Of a DNA stretch of 64,000 nt, positions 38,240-45,391 are shown piece by piece. The notes below the pieces were generated by a model. That model was not told the origin of the DNA. It was given only the letters and a program-made list of their open reading frames with translations, and searched no databases. The stretch comes from Actinacidiphila oryziradicis (lineage in GTDB: Bacteria; Actinomycetota; Actinomycetes; Streptomycetales; Streptomycetaceae): assembly GCF_005047355.1 (NCBI RefSeq), contig NZ_SUMC01000035.1:26488-90487 (forward strand). Direction: 5' to 3'. Position 1 is the stretch's first letter, and the number at the start of each line of letters is the position of its first letter. The translations under genes and the position numbers were made by a program.

Positions 38240-38836
38240 GTGGCCGATGGGCAGACGACCGGCAGGGCCACCTTTTCAGCCAGCATCCAGCGTATGAAAC
38301 TATCCGTGGCGGTGAACCAGATGAGCAGCAGGAGTCCGCATGCCGAATACGGCGCCCTGCCTCGGCCTGGGCTACCGGCCGCGGGCCAGCGCCGCCGGTT
38401 GCCCCTGTCCGGCGCCCGCGGCCCGGTTACCGCCGGCCGCCTCTTCACCAGGGAGGCGTTGCTGGACTGGCGCTGGATGACCGCAGAGGCCCCGCGTCCG
38501 CAGACGTTCGCCGATGACGTCCTTCTGCTCGTCTCGGAACTGCTGGCCAACGCGTGCCTGCACGCGGGCGGCCCGCAGGAACTCGTACTGGACGCCACGG
38601 CCGATGTGCTGCGGATCGAAGTGGCCGACGGAAACCCCAACCCCCCCAGACCACGCCCGGCCAGGTCGCCCGGACTCCCCGGCGGACTCGGCCTTCGCAT
38701 CGTCCGGCTTCTGGCCGACCGCTGGGGGGCAGCTACCCGTGAACACGGAAAAACAGTATGGCTAGAGGTCAACACACCCCGGGCGGCCGGGGACCTGCCA
38801 CGTCCGGTGCCCGGCCCAGGCGCGCACAGGCGATAA
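38240..38836 (+). CDS. RsbW-like ATP-binding protein (anti-sigma kinase family)
   Basis: A 198-residue GHKL ATPase. After a variable N-terminus (1-60) the HATPase_c domain shows the N-box LVSELLANACLHAGG, the G1-like VADGNPNPP and the G2 region GGLGLRIVRLLADRWG. Such proteins phosphorylate STAS antagonists and bind sigma factors, or act elsewhere in partner switching. GTG at 38240 is chosen for its GGGAGGTG box 8 nt upstream; later in-frame ATGs at 38294 and 38321 lack one. It follows tkt by 53 nt, so it is probably co-transcribed with it. Confidence 0.85.
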   Translation: MADGQTTGRATFSASIQRMKLSVAVNQMSSRSPHAEYGALPRPGLPAAGQRRRLPLSGARGPVTAGRLFTREALLDWRWMTAEAPRPQTFADDVLLLVSELLANACLHAGGPQELVLDATADVLRIEVADGNPNPPRPRPARSPGLPGGLGLRIVRLLADRWGAATREHGKTVWLEVNTPRAAGDLPRPVPGPGAHRR

Positions 38837-38871
38837 TTTCCTCCATAGCGCGCATGGGAGGAGCGACAGAG

Positions 38872-39834
38872 GTGAACGACAGCGACATTCGTCCCGGACA
38901 GGCCGCTGCGCCCTTCGTTCACCCAGCGTTGTTCTACGGAAGCCGGGACGAGTACGTGGACGGGGTCGGCGGCTTCGTCCGCGCGGCCCTGCGGATGTCG
39001 GCCCCGACCCTGGTCGCAGTGCCGGGCGACCGCCTGGAGGATCTGCGACGCGGCGTCGGTGAGGCGTTTGGTTCCGTCGTGTCCGCGGACATGACCGAAC
39101 TCGGCCGCAATCCCGGCCGGATCCTCTCCCGGCTGCGCGAATTCGCCGCTCAGCACCCGGGACGCCACGTTCAGATCGTCGTGGAACCGATCTGGGCCGG
39201 CCGTTCACCCGCGGAGATCACCGAGGCCACCCGCCATGAGGCACTCATCAACCTCGCTTTCCAGGGCAAGGCGGCGACGATCCTGTGCCCCTACGACCTC
39301 GCGGGCCTTCCGAAGGAAGTCGTGGAGGACGCGCGGCGGACCCACCCGGCCCTTACCGAGAACGGCACGACGACCGCGAGTGATTGCTACACCGACCCTG
39401 CCGAGATGTCAGCGCGATGCGACCTTCCGCTGGCCGACGCGGTCCCGGTGCAGAGATTCGACTACGGCAGGGGGCAGCTGGGTGAGGTCCGTGACCTGGT
39501 CCAGGCCTGGGCCGCCACGACAGGCCTGGACTCCGTCCGTATCTCCGACTTCGTACTGGCCACCGGCGAAGCCGCCGCCAATTCCATCCTCCACGGCGGT
39601 GGCTGCGGCACGCTTCGCCTATGGAGCGAGAACGGGGCCGCGATTGCCGAGATCCAGGACAGCGGCCGGCTGTCCGATCCGCTGGCCGGTCGCGCCCGGC
39701 CGGGTCCGGCATCAGCGAATGGCGGCCGAGGGCTGTGGCTCATCCACCAGCTCTGTGACCTCGTCGAGACCCGCGCCACCGCTACCGGACTCACCCTGCG
39801 GCTGCACATGACGGTGCCGCCGCACCACGGGTGA
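38872..39834 (+). CDS. MEDS-domain sensor fused to RsbW-like ATPase domain
   Basis: A 320-residue protein. The N-terminal MEDS domain (about 10-165; HPALFYGSRDEYVDGVGG, IVVEPIWAGRS) occurs in sensors linked to one-carbon or redox signals. The C-terminal HATPase domain (about 195-315) has DFVLATGEAAANSILHGGG as N-box, IQDSGRLSDP and NGGRGLWLIHQLCD. The fusion suggests that a small-molecule signal controls an anti-sigma kinase. GTG at 38872 is preferred because of a GGAGGAG box 8 nt upstream. It follows the previous RsbW-like gene by 35 nt. Confidence 0.88.
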   Translation: MNDSDIRPGQAAAPFVHPALFYGSRDEYVDGVGGFVRAALRMSAPTLVAVPGDRLEDLRRGVGEAFGSVVSADMTELGRNPGRILSRLREFAAQHPGRHVQIVVEPIWAGRSPAEITEATRHEALINLAFQGKAATILCPYDLAGLPKEVVEDARRTHPALTENGTTTASDCYTDPAEMSARCDLPLADAVPVQRFDYGRGQLGEVRDLVQAWAATTGLDSVRISDFVLATGEAAANSILHGGGCGTLRLWSENGAAIAEIQDSGRLSDPLAGRARPGPASANGGRGLWLIHQLCDLVETRATATGLTLRLHMTVPPHHG

Positions 39835-39857
39835 CCCCGGCCGGACAGGGCGAGGGC

Positions 39858-40244
39858 CTAGTCCTGGGCCAACGCCTCGTCGAGGCTCTCGTACGTCCGG
39901 AAGACCTCGTCCGCACCGGCGATCTGGAACATCCGGGCCACAACCGGCTGCAAGGCGGCGAGCTCCAGCCTGGCGCCGGTGCCCTCGGCGGCCAGCCGGG
40001 CCTGTAGCAGCGCGTTCAGGCCGGTGGAGTCACAGAACGACAGACCGGTGCAGTCCGCCAGCACCCGTCTCGCGCCGCTGCTCACTGCCTCTTCCAACGC
40101 ATCGCGCAACGGGGCGGCGGTGTCATGGTCCAGCTCGCCACTCAGCGCCACAACCACGGTCTCCACGCCAGGGCGGACCGAGACGGAGAAGCGCTGCCCG
40201 TCGGCGTCCCCGTTCCCGTAGCCCGAAGCTCCCTGAATCACCAT
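39858..40244 (-). CDS. STAS-domain anti-sigma factor antagonist (RsbV/SpoIIAA-like)
   Basis: A 128-residue STAS protein. The phosphorylatable serine is S73 in LSFCDSTGLNALL, with the strand VETVVVALSGELDHDTAAPLR before it. In partner switching, the unphosphorylated form captures RsbW-type kinases and frees sigma. ATG 40244 has a GAGGAG box 8 nt upstream; an earlier ATG at 40298 would add a Gly-rich extension without family similarity. It converges on the MEDS gene (23 nt between stops) and is separated from the sigma gene upstream by a terminator. Confidence 0.9.
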   Translation of the reverse strand: MVIQGASGYGNGDADGQRFSVSVRPGVETVVVALSGELDHDTAAPLRDALEEAVSSGARRVLADCTGLSFCDSTGLNALLQARLAAEGTGARLELAALQPVVARMFQIAGADEVFRTYESLDEALAQD

Positions 40245-40437
40245 GCAAACCGCTCCTCGTGCTCGTCCGGACTCCGGTGCTCCGCCGCCGCCCATCATTC
40301 CCTGTTCCGCACTGCCTCGGTTCCGGCACAGAACTATCTGCCTCGTGGAGAAGACATACGGAAGCGGGACGCGGTGGATGGCGGGAGCACGGAGCCGGTA
40401 CCTGGTGACATCTCCGAAGTGGCGGGAGCCTGCGCAT

Positions 40438-40476
40438 GAGAGGGGACCCCGGCGGGGGGATGCCGGGGTCCCTCTC
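40438..40476 (-). terminator. Stem-loop downstream of the sigma-B-type gene
   Basis: GAGAGGGGACCCCGGC (40438-40453) pairs with GCCGGGGTCCCTCTC (40462-40476) with one bulged base and an 8-nt loop. It lies 94 nt after the leftward sigma-factor stop and before the STAS gene, so the two are probably separate transcripts. Confidence 0.7.
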
Positions 40477-40569
40477 TTACGGCCGCCGGGCGGGGGGGAG
40501 TACCCGAGCGGCCTCGCTTCACGTCTGCCCCGTTCAGCGCCGTCAAACCTGGCGCCGGGATCCGGGGGT

Positions 40570-41472
40570 CTACGACGGTGCGAGCATCTGTCGCCGCAGC
40601 CGAGCGAGGGTGCGGTTGAGGAGACGGGAGACGTGCATTTGGGAGATGCCCAGCTCGGCGCCGATCTGGGACTGGGTCATTTCGGCACCGAAGCGCATCT
40701 GGAGGATCTGGCGGTCGCGTTCGGGCAGTTCGGCCAGGAGCGGCTTGAGGGTCTGGAGGTTCTCGACGTGCTCGATGCCGGGGTCGTCGTCGCCGAGACG
40801 CTCGACGAAGGTGGCGCTGCCGGCGCTGTCGTTGTCGCTGTCGGTGGGCAGGTCCAGTGATCCCGCGGTGTAGCCGTTGCCGGCCACGATGCCCTCGGTG
40901 ACCTCTTCGGGACTCAGACCCATGTGCTCGGCGAGTTCCGCGGTGGTGGGTGCCCGGTCCAGGGTCTGGGACAGTGCGTCCAGGGCCTTGGCCAGCTCGA
41001 TACGCCGCTCCTGCAGACTGCGCGGCACGTGCACCGCCCAGCTGGTGTCGCGGAAGAACCGCTTGATCTCCCCGACGATGTAGGGGACGGCGAAGGTGGT
41101 GAACTCCACCTCACGGGAGAGGTCGAACCGGTCGATGGCCTTGATCAGGCCGATCGTGCCGACCTGGACGATGTCCTCCATCTGCTCCGCGCGATTGCGG
41201 TACCGCCCTGCGGCGAACCGGACCAGGGAGATGTTCAGCTCGATGAGGGTGTTGCGCGCGTACTGGTGCTCCCGCGTGCCTTCCTCAAGGACCTGCAGCC
41301 GGTCGAAGAACAACTTCGACAACGCCCGCGCATCCTTCGGCGCGACCTTGTCCGCCTCCTCGATCCACGGCAGCTCCTCCACCGCACCGGCACGCTCAAG
41401 ATCGCGTTCGTCGGCCGGCAGAGCCACCACCGGAGCCATACCGCCCCGACCTGCGGATGCTGACATCTCCAT
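40570..41472 (-). CDS. RNA polymerase sigma factor of the sigma-B/F/G group
   Basis: A 300-residue stress/sporulation sigma factor. Region 2 contains NISLVRFAAGRYRNRAEQME, DIVQVGTIGLIKAIDRFD and FTTFAVPYIVGEIKRFFRDT; region 3 has VPRSLQERRIELAKALDAL; region 4 has ELPERDRQILQMRFG and SQIGAELGISQMHVSRLLNR. The lack of region 1.1 and the DTSWAVHVPRSLQE linker are diagnostic of the group controlled by partner switching. ATG 41472 has GGGAGGG upstream. RsbW-like, RsbV-like and RsbU-like proteins are all encoded within 27 kb. A sigma-B-like promoter at 41515 suggests autoregulation. Confidence 0.95.
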   Translation of the reverse strand: MEMSASAGRGGMAPVVALPADERDLERAGAVEELPWIEEADKVAPKDARALSKLFFDRLQVLEEGTREHQYARNTLIELNISLVRFAAGRYRNRAEQMEDIVQVGTIGLIKAIDRFDLSREVEFTTFAVPYIVGEIKRFFRDTSWAVHVPRSLQERRIELAKALDALSQTLDRAPTTAELAEHMGLSPEEVTEGIVAGNGYTAGSLDLPTDSDNDSAGSATFVERLGDDDPGIEHVENLQTLKPLLAELPERDRQILQMRFGAEMTQSQIGAELGISQMHVSRLLNRTLARLRRQMLAPS

Positions 41473-41514
41473 TTGCCCTCCCAGGAACGACAGTACGAGT
41501 CCGTTGGGCCCCGC

Positions 41515-41539
41515 CTACCCAGTCGCTCAGACCCCACAC
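41515..41539 (-). promoter_or_regulatory. Possible sigma-B-type promoter of the sigma gene
   Basis: Read leftward, GTGT, 15 nt, then GGGTAG fits GNNT-N14-16-GGGTAY except the last base, with the -10 element ending about 43 nt before the ATG at 41472. Autoregulation is known for sigma-B-type factors; here it is inferred from motif only. Confidence 0.35.
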
Positions 41540-41643
41540 CGAAATTCTTTACGGGACGTGTTCAACCGGGACTGCGGACGTAGGTCCTGGCCTACGCCCA
41601 CAGACCGTTACGCCCGCCGGTCCGCCCAACTAGCGTCCTGCAC

Positions 41644-42654
41644 ATGGCCAATACCGGTGCACTCGACGAAGCCCTGGAAAGACTGCACGCCTCCGGTCCC
41701 GAGCGGCTGGGGCGGCTGAGCAACCACGCCCCGATGGCGGTGGAGGCGCTCACCACCCGTGGGCACGACCACGCGGTCCACCGCTGGCTGGATCTCTACG
41801 AGAGCAAGCTGGAAAGCTTCCCCGCCCGCCGGGAACCGGTCACGGAAGCGGGCTGGCGTGCGGCTCTCGGCGACCCCGGCCGGGCCGCCGACTGGATCGA
41901 CCACTTCACCCGCGAGACGGCCGAACACCCCTGGCGGGAGCTCCTCGCGCGGTGGTGGCCCCGGCTGCTGCCCGGCATCTACGGTGGCTCCACCCATCCC
42001 CTGATCCGGGTCGGCCACGCCGTGCGCACCCTGAACGAGCAGGGCGAAACTGCCCCGCGCCTGGCCGAGCTTGCCCACGGCCTGGGTTACTGGGCCGCCC
42101 GCCACCGTCCCGTCACCGGGCTGGTCCCCGTGCCCGGCGCCGTCGACGCTGCCGGCGCGCTGGACGCCGTGCCGCCCGTCGCCGATCCCAGCGGAGGGTT
42201 TCCGGCCCGGCTGGCACAGGTGGCGCGGATACCGGGGTGGGCGGCGGACACCACCGACCCCGACCAGGCCCTGGCCCGCCTGGCAGAGCTGGTCCGGGCC
42301 GCCACCCACCGCTACGCCACCCACGGCCACGGCAACGCGACCATGCTGGTCCACGCCGCCACCGCCCCCAACGCCATCCTGCGCGCCCTGCCCGCCCTCC
42401 CCCGTTCCCTGTGGGTGCCGAGCCTGCACGCGGCTTGGACCGCGTCCGCCGCGGTCACCGCGATGTACGCGCCCGACGACCCCATGTCCTACCGGGCACC
42501 CGGCCGGATCACGGCCGAGGAAGTCTTCGACCGCGCCCACGCCCATGGGGACGAACACGTCATCAAGTTCGCCGACACCGCACTCGACGTCGGCAGCGAA
42601 CAAGCCCTCGCCGCCGCCCTGCGGGCGATCGAACTCAGCGAACCAATGACATAA
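41644..42654 (+). CDS. Questin oxidase-like protein (DUF4243)
   Basis: A 336-residue protein that starts MANTGALDEALERLHASG and carries FSNH-like LSNHAPMAVEAL, GGSTHPLIRVGHAVRTL and the late HVIKFADTAL motif. These are the scattered histidine-containing motifs of the questin oxidase family, Baeyer-Villiger-like enzymes that cleave polyketide anthraquinones in fungi; bacterial members are uncharacterised. ATG at 41644; no clear ribosome site. Neighbouring genes are regulatory, so no biosynthetic pathway is suggested. Confidence 0.75.
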   Translation: MANTGALDEALERLHASGPERLGRLSNHAPMAVEALTTRGHDHAVHRWLDLYESKLESFPARREPVTEAGWRAALGDPGRAADWIDHFTRETAEHPWRELLARWWPRLLPGIYGGSTHPLIRVGHAVRTLNEQGETAPRLAELAHGLGYWAARHRPVTGLVPVPGAVDAAGALDAVPPVADPSGGFPARLAQVARIPGWAADTTDPDQALARLAELVRAATHRYATHGHGNATMLVHAATAPNAILRALPALPRSLWVPSLHAAWTASAAVTAMYAPDDPMSYRAPGRITAEEVFDRAHAHGDEHVIKFADTALDVGSEQALAAALRAIELSEPMT

Positions 42655-42715
42655 CGGGAAGTCCCCCGCAGCCGCTCCGGCCGGTCGGGGCCCAAGAGGC
42701 CGTGCTGGTGGTGCG

Positions 42716-42953
42716 GCCAGTTTCATGGACTACAAGGTGCCCACCGCCCACGAGATCCCGGACATCGCCATCCGCCACCTGGAGACGCCGTGCGCCTTCA
42801 CCGAGACCGGCGCCAAGGGCGCGGGCGAGGGCGGCACCATCGGCGCCCCCGCCACGGTGCTCAACGCGGTCAATGACGCCCTGCTCCCGGCCGGAGTGGA
42901 GCTCGACAGCACCCCCATCACACCGGAGACGGCAGGTGCGCCCCTTGTCGCGG
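42716..42953 (+). pseudogene. C-terminal remnant of a molybdenum hydroxylase large subunit
   Basis: SFMDYKVPTAHEIPDIAI, then HLETPCAFTETGAKGAGEGG and TIGAPATVLNAVNDAL, correspond to the last 80 residues of xanthine dehydrogenase/CO-dehydrogenase-type large subunits, including the GxGE active-site glutamate loop. The preceding about 700 residues are absent; the sequence immediately upstream belongs to the intergenic end of the questin oxidase-like gene. The frame continues past 42953 without family similarity. It is a relic of a deleted gene cluster. Confidence 0.7.
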
Positions 42954-42983
42954 TGCGGGACGAGACGCCGCCGTCAGGGACGG

Positions 42984-43226
42984 GTGAGCCGGGCGCCTCC
43001 GCGGGATTGGAGCCTGCTGTATGTGGAACTGCCGTGCCTGCTGGTCGGGGTTCCGGCGATCACGTCGGCAGCCTGGGCGCTGACGCGCGTCGCGCTGCGT
43101 GGTCGGACGGGGCGCGGCACGCAAGGCGTGGTGCTGGGCACGGTGGTTGCGGTGGTGCTGGCGGGTCTGGCTTGGCTGTGCCTTACGTGGCTGGCCGCTC
43201 GGGTTGACTGGGTCTCGCCGCAGTAA
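42984..43226 (+). CDS. Small two-helix membrane protein
   Basis: An 80-residue protein from a GTG at 42984 (AGGGA 5 nt upstream): a short basic start (VSRAPPRDW), a first hydrophobic segment (LLVGVPAITSAAWALT, about 21-36), a basic loop (RGRTGRGTQ) and a strong second helix (VVLGTVVAVVLAGLAWLCL). GC3 is high and consistent with coding. GTG at 43023 is an alternative start. It directly follows the hydroxylase remnant. Family not recognised. Confidence 0.5.
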   Translation: MSRAPPRDWSLLYVELPCLLVGVPAITSAAWALTRVALRGRTGRGTQGVVLGTVVAVVLAGLAWLCLTWLAARVDWVSPQ

Positions 43227-43331
43227 TGACCAGGCCTGCGGCTGGCCGACACCCGGTCGGTGGGAAATAGGCGCTGTTGATACGGTCCTGACGGCCGGGA
43301 GTCGGCAATCAGTGCGGCTGGAGGGCGAACG

Positions 43332-44438
43332 GTGGCAGTGGGGGGCGTTCCGGACGGGTTTCTTGACGGCTATCCGGCGATTCTCGATGAGGTCTCGGCC
43401 ACTGGGCGGCGGCTGCGGCGGGCCGAGTTGGACGCGCTGCGGGAGGTCGGTGAGCATGCCGCCGAGATGGGGCAGGGCCTGCGGGAAATTGTCGGGCTCT
43501 ATCTCGGCGCCACCCACCGGGTTTGGGGCACCTTGTCGGGTGTGGCGCAGGCGGGCAGCGCGGCGGAGGTGCGGCGGGCTGGCGATGCGGTGCTGGCGGC
43601 GACGGAGGCGGCGGTGGCCGCTGTGGGCGAGGGGCACGGGCGGGCGCAGCGGTTGCTGGTGCGCAAGGAGGAGGCGGCCCGGCGGGAGTTCATCGACGAC
43701 CTGCTCTACGGCCGCAGCGATCTGGGCCGGCTGGCGGAGCGGGCCGAGCGGTTCGGGCTGCGGCTGGGGCTCGGGTACGCGGTGGCGGTGGCCCGGGGCA
43801 AGGAGGCGTACGACGATGTGCACCCGGTGGTGCGCCGGATCGAACGCGGGCTGACCGGTCGGTTCGGCGAGCGTGATGTGCTGCTGGCCACCAAGGACGG
43901 GCGGCTGGTGTGCATCGCACCGGGCAGTGAGCGGGCGGTGTTCGACGCCTTCGCGGAGCTCGCTCTGCGGCCGGGGCCGGGGTATCAGATGGCCCGGCGG
44001 GTGGCGGTGGGGCGGCGGCACTCCGGCACGAGCGGGGTGGTGCGGTCGTACGAGGAGGCGCTGAGCGCGCTGGACCTCGCCGACCGGCTGGAGCTGGCGG
44101 CGCCCGTGCTGCGCGCCGCCGAGCTGCTGGTCTTCCCGGTCCTGATGCGGGACCGGGCGGCGATGGCCGACCTGGTGCGCACCGTCCTGGGCCCGTTGAA
44201 CAACGCGCGGGGCGGCGCCGGCCCGTTGCTGGAGACCATAGCCGTCCACGCCGATGCCGGTTACGTCAACGCCGAGGCCGCCCGGCGGCTCGGTCTGGGC
44301 GTACGCACCCTCACGTACCGCCTGGAGCGGATCAAGATGCTGACCGGCTACGACCCGGCGGACGCGCTGCACCGCTACACCCTGGAGACCGCCGCGATGG
44401 GCGCCCGGCTGCTGGGCTGGCCCGCGCAGCCGCTGTAG
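43332..44438 (+). CDS. PucR/CdaR-family transcriptional regulator
   Basis: A 368-residue regulator with an N-terminal helical sensory part (about 1-110), a central GGDEF-like CdaR domain (about 115-280; GYAVAVARGKEAYDD) and a C-terminal PucR helix-turn-helix (about 300-355) with LLETIAVHADAGYVNAEAAR then VRTLTYRLERIKMLTG. It is GTG-initiated behind a GGAGGG box. Members often control the adjacent operon in response to metabolites. The next operon is the OB-fold/flotillin/AAA+ module, whose upstream region holds two dyads (44562-44580 and 44609-44638) that may be its targets. Confidence 0.88.
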   Translation: MAVGGVPDGFLDGYPAILDEVSATGRRLRRAELDALREVGEHAAEMGQGLREIVGLYLGATHRVWGTLSGVAQAGSAAEVRRAGDAVLAATEAAVAAVGEGHGRAQRLLVRKEEAARREFIDDLLYGRSDLGRLAERAERFGLRLGLGYAVAVARGKEAYDDVHPVVRRIERGLTGRFGERDVLLATKDGRLVCIAPGSERAVFDAFAELALRPGPGYQMARRVAVGRRHSGTSGVVRSYEEALSALDLADRLELAAPVLRAAELLVFPVLMRDRAAMADLVRTVLGPLNNARGGAGPLLETIAVHADAGYVNAEAARRLGLGVRTLTYRLERIKMLTGYDPADALHRYTLETAAMGARLLGWPAQPL

Positions 44439-44561
44439 CGACCGTCGCCCGACCGTCGCCCGCCTATCGCCTGCCCGTCGCTCGCGCCCTGGCGACCGCC
44501 CCGGCGACCGCCTCACCTCGCAAAAGTTGCACCGTTAGCAGGCTGTCAAGAACGCAGCAAG

Positions 44562-44580
44562 ATTGCCGGGATCTGGCAAT
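44562..44580. promoter_or_regulatory. Inverted repeat upstream of the flotillin module
   Basis: ATTGCC, 7 nt, GGCAAT forms a dyad about 70 nt before the YqiJ-like start, in the 209-nt gap after the PucR gene. TTGCAC and GCAGCAAG elements lie just upstream. A regulator site is possible but no binder is established. Confidence 0.35.
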
Positions 44581-44608
44581 GTGCGCAGACACCCCGCACT
44601 GCCACCAT

Positions 44609-44638
44609 CGCTGTGGCGCCGATATCGGCGCCACAGCG
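44609..44638. promoter_or_regulatory. 30-bp perfect palindrome before the flotillin module
   Basis: CGCTGTGGCGCCGAT (44609-44623) is followed directly by its exact complement (44624-44638), centred on GATATC. It ends about 9 nt before the YqiJ-like ATG and immediately abuts the GAGGGGGG ribosome site. It could be an operator that blocks the promoter or, in RNA, a 15-bp hairpin that sequesters translation initiation. Confidence 0.6.
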
Positions 44639-44647
44639 CGAGGGGGG

Positions 44648-45316
44648 ATGGGCAGTGCGATGCGCGATTTCATCGACGCGGCGCTGGGTTACCCGGCGGC
44701 TCTGTTCAGCTTCGCGCTCCTGGTGGTCATCGGGTACTGGGGGCTCGTACTACTCGGTGGCATGCACGTCGGCGCCCTCCACGGGGGGCACGGGGGGCAC
44801 GGGGGAGAGAGCGCCGACGTCGGCACCAGCGCCGGTCACGGGGGGTTCACCGGGTTCTTGGCGGGGCTCGGGCTGGACGGCGTCCCGGTCATCGTCACGG
44901 TGTCGCTGCTGACCTCGATCGCCTGGTTCGTCAGCCTGGTCGGCACCGTACTGACCGACGGCCCGTTGCTGGGCACAGTGGTGCTGGCGGCCGCGCTGGT
45001 GTGCGGCTGGGCCGGCACCCGGCTTCTGCTGCTGCCGTTGCGCCGCCTGATGCCGCAGGGACAGCCGCCCTCACGCCGGGACTTCGTCGGCCGGGTGTGC
45101 GTGGTGCGCACCGGCCGGGTGGGGCCGGACTTCGGCCAGGCCGAAGTCACCGCCGACGACGGCTCGTCCGCCGTCGTACAGGTCCGGACCGGGCCCGCCG
45201 ACGAGGGGCTGACCGCGGGCAGCACCGCTCTGATCTTCGACTACGACGCCGACGGCGAGTTCTTCCGGGTCGCGCCCTATGACAGTGCGCTCGACCCGCA
45301 CCGCCCGGCCGTGTAA
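44648..45316 (+). CDS. YqiJ-like membrane protein with C-terminal OB fold
   Basis: A 222-residue membrane protein. Hydrophobic helices at about 15-38, 80-105 and 112-135 surround a glycine/histidine-rich cytosolic or outer loop (GALHGGHGGHGGESADVG). The C-terminal 80 residues (VGRVCVVRTGRVGPDFGQAEV and onward) form a beta-rich OB-fold like NfeD/YqiJ. In E. coli and others, YqiJ partners the flotillin YqiK, and here a flotillin follows. The ATG at 44648 abuts its purine-rich ribosome site; ATG 44660 is an alternative. Likely anchors flotillin assemblies in the membrane. Confidence 0.82.
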   Translation: MGSAMRDFIDAALGYPAALFSFALLVVIGYWGLVLLGGMHVGALHGGHGGHGGESADVGTSAGHGGFTGFLAGLGLDGVPVIVTVSLLTSIAWFVSLVGTVLTDGPLLGTVVLAAALVCGWAGTRLLLLPLRRLMPQGQPPSRRDFVGRVCVVRTGRVGPDFGQAEVTADDGSSAVVQVRTGPADEGLTAGSTALIFDYDADGEFFRVAPYDSALDPHRPAV

Positions 45317-45391
45317 ATCAATGTGACTCAATGTGACTCAACGCCTTTTCAGGGCCGTTCGGGGCCCGTTCACCCACCTCAAGGACTGCTG

